12,328 nt of DNA. Source: an uncultured Gammaproteobacteria bacterium. GTDB lineage: Bacteria; Pseudomonadota; Gammaproteobacteria; Rariloculales; Rariloculaceae. The DNA is taken from NCBI GenBank assembly GCA_946887385.1, contig CAMPKU010000130.1, positions 1 to 12,328 on the forward strand. Reading direction: 5' to 3'. The position numbers were made by a program, and so were the translations under genes. Positions 5,811 to 12,212 of the stretch are shown here, piece by piece. Every line of letters starts with the position of its first letter. The stretch's first letter is position 1. The notes under the pieces are model-generated. The model did not search any database. It was given only the letters and a program-made list of their open reading frames with translations, and was not told the origin of the DNA.

Positions 5811-6989
5811 ATGACGGCACGTACCGGCTTTGTGGTTGCCGCCGCGCTCGCGGCCGCCCCCGCGGCGGCGCATCACGGCATCGGCACGTTCGATACCCGA
5901 CAAGAGCTCACGATCACCGGCGCGGTCACTGGCGTCGATTTCGTCAATCCGCATTCGTGGCTCTATCTCGATGTGACCGACGCCGACGGCAACGTCGCGG
6001 CGTGGCGCTGCGAGATGCGCTCGGCGACCACGCTGCGCCGCTCGGGCTGGTCGCCGGAGATGTTCGAGCCAGGCGAGCGCGTCACGATCACGGGCTCGCC
6101 GGATCGCAACGACCCGAGCTCGTGCTACCTCTCGACGATCGTGTTCGCGGACGGCCGCTCGGCCGATCGCTACGGCCAGCTTTCCACGGCCCCTGTACCG
6201 CGCGTCGCTGCCGAACGGCCTGCGCGCTTGCCCTCGGGCGAACCGAATCTTGCGGGCGATTGGGCGCCCGAGCAGCTCGTGATGACGGACCCGCGCGGCC
6301 GCGGCGGCGCGCTCGTGCCGCTTTCGCGAGCCGAGAGCTTCGAGCCGGGCGCGAATACGCCGGAGAACGCGCGCCAGTACCGCACGCGCGACGTCGAGCT
6401 CACGCCGGCCGGCCAAACGGCCGCCGACGCGTTCGAAACGTACAACCCGCAGCACAACCCGCGCATGCGCTGCGAGACGACGAGCATTTTGTTCGACTGG
6501 ACCTACGACGGCGCCGTCAATCGCATCACGCAAACGGCCGACACGATCACGCTGCAGTACGGCCAGCTCGGCTTCACGCGTACGATTCACCTGAACATGA
6601 CCGAGCATCCGGCCACGATCGCGCCCTCGCGCGCGGGCCACTCGATCGGCCGCTGGGAGAACGACGTGCTCGTCGTCGACACCGTGGGCTTCGCCCCCGG
6701 CGTGTTGTCGCCGCCGGTGATGCACACGGATCGACTGCACGTCGTGGAGCGCTTCTCGCTCGATCTCGCGGGCCCCACGCTCATGCGCAGCTACGTGGCC
6801 GATGATTCCGTGTACTTCAGCGGCACGTACAGCGGCAGCGACATGCTCTCGGTGGCCGACGTGCCGTACGCGCCGGACGCCTGCACCGAGCTCACCTTCG
6901 TCGACTACTCGAAAGAAGGCCAAGCGCAGCCGGCGCAAGTCGAAGCGCCGGCTCCGGCGGCGAAGCCCTGGTGGAAATTCTGGGACTGA
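5811..6989 (+). CDS. Secreted fusion: DUF6152 domain plus GRWExDxLVxDTV domain
   Basis: 392 residues. The signal peptide is MTARTGFVVAAALAAAPAAA, with ideal AAA cleavage, so the mature chain begins HHGIGTFDTRQ. Residues 21-120 are a DUF6152 domain ('ELTITGAVTGVDFVNPHSW', 'RRSGWSPEMFEPGERVTITG', 'FADGRSADR'). A linker (about 121-145) leads to 'SGEPNLAGDWAPEQL' and a C-terminal domain (about 147-370) homologous to the protein encoded just before, with 'GHSIGRWENDVLVVDTVGF' (276-294) and 'RLHVVERFSLD'. The tail is Pro/Ala-rich and ends KPWWKFWD. Having both domains in one chain next to the split pair argues for a shared function, which is unknown. Third codon positions are strongly G/C. It sits 17 nt after the preceding stop, in the same operon. 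Confidence 0.88.
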   Translation: MTARTGFVVAAALAAAPAAAHHGIGTFDTRQELTITGAVTGVDFVNPHSWLYLDVTDADGNVAAWRCEMRSATTLRRSGWSPEMFEPGERVTITGSPDRNDPSSCYLSTIVFADGRSADRYGQLSTAPVPRVAAERPARLPSGEPNLAGDWAPEQLVMTDPRGRGGALVPLSRAESFEPGANTPENARQYRTRDVELTPAGQTAADAFETYNPQHNPRMRCETTSILFDWTYDGAVNRITQTADTITLQYGQLGFTRTIHLNMTEHPATIAPSRAGHSIGRWENDVLVVDTVGFAPGVLSPPVMHTDRLHVVERFSLDLAGPTLMRSYVADDSVYFSGTYSGSDMLSVADVPYAPDACTELTFVDYSKEGQAQPAQVEAPAPAAKPWWKFWD

Positions 6990-7075
6990 GCGGCGGTCGC
7001 ACCCGGCCGTGACATTACCGGCTGTGCCGGCTTCCGCTATTCTTCTCGGCGATATTGGCGCAGCGGGAATCTCGC

Positions 7076-8278
7076 ATGAAAGTTGGACGTTCCGTTCTAC
7101 TGGCTGCGGCGTTATGGACCGTCATGGTCGGACTCAGCCACGCACAGCCGCCGCCCATCGGCGTGCCGGTACCGCCATTGGGTGAGGGCCCCTGGGTCTT
7201 CGATACTGCCGAGCAGCACAAAGTGCGCGTCAGCGTGGTGACCAAAGGCCTCTCGCACCCATGGGCCATTGCGTTCCTGGGCAGCGCCGACATGCTGATC
7301 ACCGAGCGCGGCGGCCGCCTGCGCGTGGTTCGAAATGGAGAGCTGGACCCGCGGCCCATCTCCGGTTTGCCCCCTATCCGAACGGACGGCAACGGGGGGC
7401 TGATGGACGTTGCGCTCCATCCCGAGTTCGAACGTAACGCCCTTGTCTATCTCACCTACACCAAGCCCGTCGGCAACGGGATGGGCGCTCCGGCGCTCAT
7501 GCGCGGCCGGCTCGAAGGCCACGCGCTCGTCGACGTGGAAGATGTTCTCGTGCCGGACTTCTACGACGGCAACTCGGGTCTCAATGGCCGCGTGGTCTTC
7601 GGCCGTGACGGCAAGGTGTACATGTCCACGGGCGGCCGGTCACAGAACGACGTTGTGAACGTCGCGCAAGATCGCATGAGCCTGCGCGGCAAGATCCTGC
7701 GTCTCAACGACGACGGCTCGGTGCCGGCCGACAACCCGTTCGTGGGCCGCGAGGGCCATCGGCCGGAAATCTACTCGCTCGGCCATCGCAACCAGCTGGG
7801 CCTCATCGTCCACCCCACGACCGGTGAGATTTGGCAACACGAGAACGGCCCGCAAGGCGGCGACGAGCTGAACGTCATACTGCCCGGGCGCGATTACGGC
7901 TGGCCGGAGGTGAGCTTCGGACGCGACTACTCGGGCCGACGCGTGTCCGAGCATCCGACCCGCGAGGGAATCGAGCAACCGCTCGTCTTCTGGGTACCCG
8001 CCATCGCGGCCGCCGGCATGGCCGTCTACACCGGCGACCGTTTTCCGGCCTGGCAAGGCAACGTCTTCGTCGGCGCGATGATGGAGGGCCGCATCCCGGG
8101 CACGGGCCACCTGCAGCGCGTGGTATTCAACGAGAACATGGAAGAGATTCGGCGTGAATCGATGTTCCGCGAGCTGAGACAACGCATCCGCGAGGTGCGC
8201 CAGGGGCCCGATGGTCTCCTCTACTTGCTCACGGACGAAGACGAAGGCGCGCTGCTGCGTCTCGAGCCCGCGGCCTGA
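7076..8278 (+). CDS. Secreted PQQ sugar dehydrogenase homologue without the catalytic dyad
   Basis: 400 residues with a Sec signal peptide (MKVGRSVLLAAALWTVMVGL, cleavage after SHA-23). The soluble glucose/aldose dehydrogenase six-bladed propeller is recognised from 'HPWAIAFL', 'GGLMDVALHPEF', 'GRVVFGRDGKVYMSTGG', 'LRGKILRLNDDGSVPADNPF', 'EIYSLGHRNQLGL' (Arg238 matches the PQQ-contacting Arg228 of Acinetobacter sGDH) and 'NGPQGGDELNVI'. These enzymes oxidise aldose sugars in the periplasm. Aligned without gaps to sGDH HQSGRLVIGPDQKIYYTIGD, this protein reads GLNGRVVFGRDGKVYMSTGG. The His144 and Asp163 positions are therefore Gly168 and Gly187. It may be inactive, bind PQQ or another ligand, or catalyse something else. 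The start is chosen to place the signal peptide first; the preceding ribosome site (GCGGGAA) is weak. Confidence 0.88.
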   Translation: MKVGRSVLLAAALWTVMVGLSHAQPPPIGVPVPPLGEGPWVFDTAEQHKVRVSVVTKGLSHPWAIAFLGSADMLITERGGRLRVVRNGELDPRPISGLPPIRTDGNGGLMDVALHPEFERNALVYLTYTKPVGNGMGAPALMRGRLEGHALVDVEDVLVPDFYDGNSGLNGRVVFGRDGKVYMSTGGRSQNDVVNVAQDRMSLRGKILRLNDDGSVPADNPFVGREGHRPEIYSLGHRNQLGLIVHPTTGEIWQHENGPQGGDELNVILPGRDYGWPEVSFGRDYSGRRVSEHPTREGIEQPLVFWVPAIAAAGMAVYTGDRFPAWQGNVFVGAMMEGRIPGTGHLQRVVFNENMEEIRRESMFRELRQRIREVRQGPDGLLYLLTDEDEGALLRLEPAA

Positions 8279-8297
8279 TCGAGGTAAGTCGATACAT

Positions 8298-9050
8298 ATG
8301 AGTGCACCGGCCGCTTCCGCTGTAGCCGCGACGCAGCGCGCGTTCAAGCCGTCGTTCTTTTTTTGGATGACGCTGGTGATGGCGTTCTTCGTCTTCACCG
8401 GTTTCGGCATGACGTATTTGTTCCCGCTGACGAGGGGCACGTTTCCACCGGCGCCGCCGATCGTGCATCTGCACGGGCTCGTGTTCTTTACCTGGATGAT
8501 TTTGCTGATCGTGCAAGCCGCTCTGATCAATAGCGGCAACGTGGCACTGCACCGCCGTCTCGGCACCTACGGCATCGCCCACGCAACCGTGATCCTCTAC
8601 ACCGGAGCGCTGATTCAGCTGCTCGGAATAGCGAGGAGTATCCGCAACGGCGGCACAGGGCCGTTCGATGCGGGGTTCCTTGGGCTCATGGCCGTGGTGG
8701 GGTTCGCGTTGCTGTTTACGCTCGCCATTCGCAACGTGCGTAAACCGGACGTACACAAGCGATTGATCCTGTTCGCGATGCTGCCGATCCTGCCGCCCGG
8801 CGTTAATCGCTTTTACCAAGTTCCGTTTGGGCTCGACTACATCCCCGTGCTGCCGTTGTACGTGACTCTAAATTCGATGGCGCTAGCCATTCTCGTGCAG
8901 GAGTGGCGCAGCACCGGCAAGATCGGCAAGTACTCCATGATCGGAGCTGGGTTCATCTTTCTGCAGAGCCTGGTGCACGTTCCCGTCGTTCACTCCGAGT
9001 GGTTTCTCGAAGCCATACGCTACGTTGCCGGCCTGATTCACTACCGCTGA
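8298..9050 (+). CDS. Multi-pass membrane protein with HLHG and HRRLG motifs, function unknown
   Basis: 250 residues with about seven hydrophobic segments (roughly 20-42, 55-78, 92-113, 126-144, 156-169, 178-200 and 213-231). Conserved-looking motifs are 'PPIVHLHGLVFFTWM' (His57, His59), 'NVALHRRLGTYG' (His85), His95 within a helix, 'RKPDVHKR' (His153) and 'LQSLVHVPVV' (His227). His in or next to helices recalls cytochrome b561-like and DUF2306-type membrane proteins, so haem or quinone use is possible but unproven. It starts 19 nt after the dehydrogenase homologue stop, with GAGGT at 8281-8285 somewhat far (12 nt) from the ATG, so it is probably co-transcribed. It might pass electrons for the periplasmic protein upstream. 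That is inference only. Confidence 0.8.
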   Translation: MSAPAASAVAATQRAFKPSFFFWMTLVMAFFVFTGFGMTYLFPLTRGTFPPAPPIVHLHGLVFFTWMILLIVQAALINSGNVALHRRLGTYGIAHATVILYTGALIQLLGIARSIRNGGTGPFDAGFLGLMAVVGFALLFTLAIRNVRKPDVHKRLILFAMLPILPPGVNRFYQVPFGLDYIPVLPLYVTLNSMALAILVQEWRSTGKIGKYSMIGAGFIFLQSLVHVPVVHSEWFLEAIRYVAGLIHYR

Positions 9051-9070
9051 CGCCCGACGCCAGGGACGGA

Positions 9071-9084
9071 GTCGATCCATCGAC
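9071..9084. repeat. Perfect inverted repeat GTCGAT-CC-ATCGAC
   Basis: A 6-bp perfect inverted repeat around CC, 20 nt after the membrane-protein stop. The same half-site recurs in the hairpin at 9095-9122, giving four copies of GTCGAT/ATCGAC in 52 bases. With only two central bases it is more like a protein-binding palindrome than an RNA hairpin. Confidence 0.4.
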
Positions 9085-9094
9085 AGTGCGCGTC

Positions 9095-9122
9095 GTCGAT
9101 CATTCATCGCTTGTGAATCGAC
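9095..9122 (+). repeat. Bulged hairpin built from GTCGAT/ATCGAC
   Basis: The left arm is GTCGAT (9095-9100) and TCA (9104-9106), with a 3-nt CAT bulge. The loop is 9107-9113. The right arm is TGAATCGAC (9114-9122). Only CCGTTT follows, a poor T-tract, so it is at best a weak terminator for the upstream operon. It could equally be an operator for the gene at 9228. Confidence 0.35.
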
Positions 9123-9191
9123 CGTTTACCGGGGCGCCCGATGCAAGTCGTGCACGACTCAGCAAGGTCGTTGAAACCGTGCGGCTCCGGC

Positions 9192-9220
9192 TCGACGTCG
9201 CCTTGACCTGCTCCTATCAT
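9192..9220 (+). promoter_or_regulatory. Candidate promoter of the amidohydrolase gene
   Basis: TCGACG at 9192-9197 and TATCAT at 9215-9220 are separated by 17 nt. TATCAT differs from the consensus -10 by one base. The expected start of transcription, about 9227-9228, coincides with the GTG start codon, and no Shine-Dalgarno is present. A leaderless mRNA is therefore possible. Confidence 0.4.
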
Positions 9221-9227
9221 CACTCAA

Positions 9228-10427
9228 GTGCGCACCAAACATTTTCTTGCACGATTCGCTACGGTTCTGTGCGTATTGGTTGCGGCGTGTGGGCCTGATT
9301 CCAGGCCGCAGGAAACACTGGCCTTGGTCGGTGGCCGAATCTACCCTTCGCCCGACGCTGAGCCGATCGACAACGGAGTGGTGCTGATCGAGGAGGGCCG
9401 TATCGCCTTCGTCGGCTCACGGTCCGAGGTCACCCTTCCGGTGTCGACGCAACTGATTGACTGCACCGGCCGGACGATCGTCGCCGGCTTTTGGAACTCA
9501 CACGTTCATATCGGGCTCGACAACGCCCGCAACCTCGAGACGATGCTAGCCCGCTACGGGTTTACGAGCGTAGTCGACACGGGCTCTACTCTCGACGACA
9601 CACTTGAAGTGCGAAGGGCAATCGAATCTGGTGCGATTGCGGGACCTCGCATCCTAACGGCAGGGGAACCTTTATATCCGGAGGATGGCATTCCCTACTA
9701 CGTGTCCGGACCGGAAGAGCTAATGCGCGAGTTGCCGCAGCCCAGAACACCCGAAGAAGCCGCAGATGTCGCGATTCAGCATATCGACGACGGTGCGGAT
9801 CTCATAAAGCTGTTTGCCGTGTCATGGGTGCGGCGTGAGGGCGACGTCGGTCCCGTGCCAATGGATGTTGAGCGAATGCGAGCCGCTGCGGCGGCTGCAC
9901 ATGCCCGCGGTCGCTTGGTTTTCGCTCACCCCTCGACCGTGGAAGGTGTGGAGCTTGCATTAGCCAGTGGTGTAGACGTGTTGGCGCATGCCTCCGAGCA
10001 GTTACCTCACGAGAGCGGAACGGGATGGCCGCCTGAATTAGTGGACCGTTTGCTCGCTTCCGACATGTCGTTCATTCCGACGCTGGCGCTCTTCGATGGC
10101 AAGGAGCACATGCTCGCCCAGGTTCGCGCCTATGCGGGACGGGGGAGAATCTTGTTCGGAACCGACGTGGGTTTCGTCGACGACTATGAATCCCTGTCTG
10201 CCGAGTTCGGCCTAATGGAACAGGCCGGTATGACGTTCTCGCAGATTCTAGAGTCCCTCACCACGGCGCCCGCTGAGTTGTTCGGATTTACGTCCTCAGG
10301 GCAAGTGGCACCAGGATTCGATGCCGATCTCGTCGTTCTGCGTGGTGATCCAGCAAACGACGTTAACGCCTTCGGCGACGTGGCTATGACGCTTCGGCAA
10401 GGCGCAGTCACTTATCGCGCAGAATAG
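9228..10427 (+). CDS. Lipoprotein amidohydrolase, imidazolonepropionase-like
   Basis: 399 residues from GTG. The N-terminus is a lipoprotein signal peptide, MRTKHFLARFATVLCVLVAA, followed by Cys21 in lipobox LVAAC, so the enzyme should be membrane-anchored outside the cytoplasm. The metal-dependent amidohydrolase barrel shows H-x-H (His92, His94 in FWNSHVHIG), Lys194 in DLIKLF as the probable carboxylated Lys, His234 (FAHPST), His254 (LAHASE) and Asp313 (FGTDVGF). A composite beta domain is formed by 'ALVGGRIYPSP' and the C-terminal 'VAPGFDADLVVLRGDPANDV'. It hydrolyses an amide or similar C-N bond in an unknown substrate. The ligand set is complete, so activity is likely. Third codon positions are less G/C-rich than in the 5811 gene (about 24 of 41 against 32 of 41 in the first 41 codons of each), hinting at a different history. 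Confidence 0.92.
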   Translation: MRTKHFLARFATVLCVLVAACGPDSRPQETLALVGGRIYPSPDAEPIDNGVVLIEEGRIAFVGSRSEVTLPVSTQLIDCTGRTIVAGFWNSHVHIGLDNARNLETMLARYGFTSVVDTGSTLDDTLEVRRAIESGAIAGPRILTAGEPLYPEDGIPYYVSGPEELMRELPQPRTPEEAADVAIQHIDDGADLIKLFAVSWVRREGDVGPVPMDVERMRAAAAAAHARGRLVFAHPSTVEGVELALASGVDVLAHASEQLPHESGTGWPPELVDRLLASDMSFIPTLALFDGKEHMLAQVRAYAGRGRILFGTDVGFVDDYESLSAEFGLMEQAGMTFSQILESLTTAPAELFGFTSSGQVAPGFDADLVVLRGDPANDVNAFGDVAMTLRQGAVTYRAE

Positions 10428-10748
10428 CCGCGAACGGCAGATGCTTCGCACGTGCCCAATGACCGCTCGTGGCCGAACAATGTCTCAGGCCGAACGTTCA
10501 GCTACGAGGCCTTGCGACGAAATCGAGAATCCCGACGCGGACATCCTCACCGCGATGGTCACTCTCGCCGGCGACGCGTTCGTCGCCGCGTTCTCGCACT
10601 CGCTCGAAGGCTCAATCAATCTGCGCGACGTCGCCGGCGACGTGCGCTGCCTATCCGGCGAGCCGCCCACGTCCGATCAGCCGGATCAAGAACAATCGCG
10701 GCGCGAGCGGCGCCGCGATCAGTGCTGACGCTGACGACGCGCATTCCG
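10428..10748. other. 321-nt gap between convergent genes, no confident gene
   Basis: This lies between the amidohydrolase stop and the stop of the convergent propeller gene. A 95-codon plus-strand frame at 10441-10728 is open, with a stretch around DADILTAMVTLAGDAFVAAF that has G/C-rich third positions. It has no ribosome site, its end is Arg/Gln-rich, and it runs through the hairpin at 10695-10719. It may be chance or a gene remnant, and is not called. The only clear element is that hairpin. Confidence 0.5.
10687..10719 (-). terminator. Hairpin terminator candidate of the propeller gene
   Basis: ATCGCGGCGC (10695-10704) pairs perfectly with GCGCCGCGAT (10710-10719) around a 5-nt loop, a 10-bp G/C-rich stem. 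On the minus strand it is followed by TGTTCTTG, a moderate T-tract. It lies about 30 nt after the propeller stop, the expected place. Going the other way no T-run follows, so it suits the minus-strand gene better. Confidence 0.6.
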
Positions 10749-12197
10749 CTACTTCAGCATGTAGACACGACGGCCTGAGACCGTGTCTATGGCCGTCACG
10801 GCGGAGAACGACTCATCCGTCGCGTAGACGATCTGAGTTGCCGGATCATACGCAATACCCGCGGTGATGCGTATCGGGTCTGTATGATTCGGCGGACTGC
10901 TTTCCGACAACACTGTTCGTGCACCGCTGGTGAGGTCGATCGCAAAAAGTTGATCCCAGCCCGCCAAAAGCGCGCGGTTATTGGCGTCATCGAGCGCAAG
11001 GCCGTAGACGTACAAGAAGCTGTCGCTCGAGTCCGGTATTCCGTTTGCCGACAACACGCTTCGCGTACCGGTGCTGAGGTTCGCAGCAAGCAATGACGAC
11101 GCCGTGGTGAATGGCGGCGTGTTGCCGATCAGGGCCCGGCCGTCACCTGCATCCACGACGATCGCCTCCGGACCGTCGATCGGTTCGCCAGAGCCCGGCG
11201 TACCGTTCTCGGAGAAGATCGTGCGTGCGCCCGTGCCGATATCGACAGCGAGCACAGCCTGTGAGGATTGCTCAGTGACGAGTAGCCGACTGCTGGCTGC
11301 GTCGAGCGCAATATCGTATGGATCGTTCAGCGGATTCGCGTTGTCCGGAACCGTCTCGGCGGTCACAACAGTGCGGGCGCCGGTGATCACGTCCACGGCA
11401 ACCACGTAGGGCTCGTCGTGCGGCGCGACAGTCGAGCCCTCGTTGAGCACGAACACCCGATCAGATGCCAGGTCGGCCGCGATTCGTTTCGGCACGAGAA
11501 GGGGATTCGCGGCGTTCGGCGTCACGTCGTCCGAAAGGACGCTCTGCTCGAGCGTATCGAGATTAAGCGCGACGATCATCCCTTGGCTCGAGTCGGCCAC
11601 GAGAGCGCGGCGGTTAGCGAGATCGAGCGCGATCCCGGTGGCCCGGCGGACCAGCGGCGCGACCTCCGGCGGCTCATCGTACGACACTACCGTGCGAGAT
11701 CCATCCGTCAGGCTCACTGCGTAGACTCGGCGCGTGCGGAGATCGGCGCCTAGCAAGCGGCCGTTGCCTTCATCCATGACCATGCTCCACAGAAACACGA
11801 ATGGGTTACTCGTGTCTGGGATGACAGGGCTGGAGAATACTTCGCGGATGCCGGTCAAAAGATCGACGGACAAAATCGTGTCGAACTGACTCACGAGTGC
11901 CCGACCATTGGCGGCATCGACGACAATCGACGTCGGGAGCACGAGAGGATTGTCGCCGTTCGGTATCGTATCGTTTGATAGGATCGTGCGTGCGCCGCTC
12001 GTAAGGTCGACGGCATAGATTGCACCTGGGCTACTGGTGAGCAATGCACGATTGTTGCTGCGATCGATGTCGATAGCGCGTGCCTGCGTGAACGGGTTCG
12101 CGTTGTCCGGAGTGGACGGATCCGACAGAATGGTGCGCGCGCCGGTCGCGAGGTCGACGGCCAGCAGACGCGGACCGGTGATGTCGGCAACGAGCAA
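10749..12197 (-). CDS. Beta-propeller repeat protein, 5' end missing or disrupted
   Basis: 482 residues from a TTG at 12197, made of nine to ten repeats of about 48-57 residues. The consensus is R-A-L-[LV]-x-A-D-x(3-6)-[VI]-x-A-[VI]-D-L-x-[TS]-G-A-R-T-[VI]-[LV]-S, then x-x-x-x-P-[DN]-x-x-N-P and [AG]-I-A-[LV]-D-x-A-[NS]. Good examples are 'YAVDLTSGARTILSNDTIPN' and 'FAIDLTSGARTVLSESSPPN'. This is the YncE/NHL-like propeller pattern, usually in secreted proteins that bind partners or ligands. The last repeat is cut short after VSGRRVYMLK. The N-terminus is abnormal. The frame opens in mid-repeat, has no signal peptide and no ribosome site, and is closed by TAG at 12216-12218 seven codons upstream of the TTG (after DDGRDR). 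The true gene was probably longer. It may be a pseudogene, a frameshift or an assembly break. Confidence 0.75.
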   Translation of the reverse strand: MLVADITGPRLLAVDLATGARTILSDPSTPDNANPFTQARAIDIDRSNNRALLTSSPGAIYAVDLTSGARTILSNDTIPNGDNPLVLPTSIVVDAANGRALVSQFDTILSVDLLTGIREVFSSPVIPDTSNPFVFLWSMVMDEGNGRLLGADLRTRRVYAVSLTDGSRTVVSYDEPPEVAPLVRRATGIALDLANRRALVADSSQGMIVALNLDTLEQSVLSDDVTPNAANPLLVPKRIAADLASDRVFVLNEGSTVAPHDEPYVVAVDVITGARTVVTAETVPDNANPLNDPYDIALDAASSRLLVTEQSSQAVLAVDIGTGARTIFSENGTPGSGEPIDGPEAIVVDAGDGRALIGNTPPFTTASSLLAANLSTGTRSVLSANGIPDSSDSFLYVYGLALDDANNRALLAGWDQLFAIDLTSGARTVLSESSPPNHTDPIRITAGIAYDPATQIVYATDESFSAVTAIDTVSGRRVYMLK

Positions 12198-12212
12198 ACG
12201 ATCGCGTCCGTC

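Noticed and set aside
5784..6938. A 384-codon minus-strand frame antisense to the fusion protein
   Set aside because: Arg/Ala/His-rich translation with no motif, opposite a gene with signal peptide and clear homology.
7009..7043. Promoter GTGACA / TATTCT before the dehydrogenase homologue
   Set aside because: The two hexamers are 23 nt apart, too far for a normal promoter, and the -10 matches only four of six positions.
10441..10728. A 95-codon plus-strand frame in the gap after the amidohydrolase
   Set aside because: No ribosome site, no recognised domain, Arg-rich end that runs through the terminator hairpin. Possibly a remnant, but not supportable as a gene.
10749..12197. Tandem DNA repeats or a CRISPR-like array in the propeller gene
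   Set aside because: The periodicity is at protein level (about 48-57 residues). The DNA units are strongly diverged and unequal in length, with no conserved repeat-spacer pattern.
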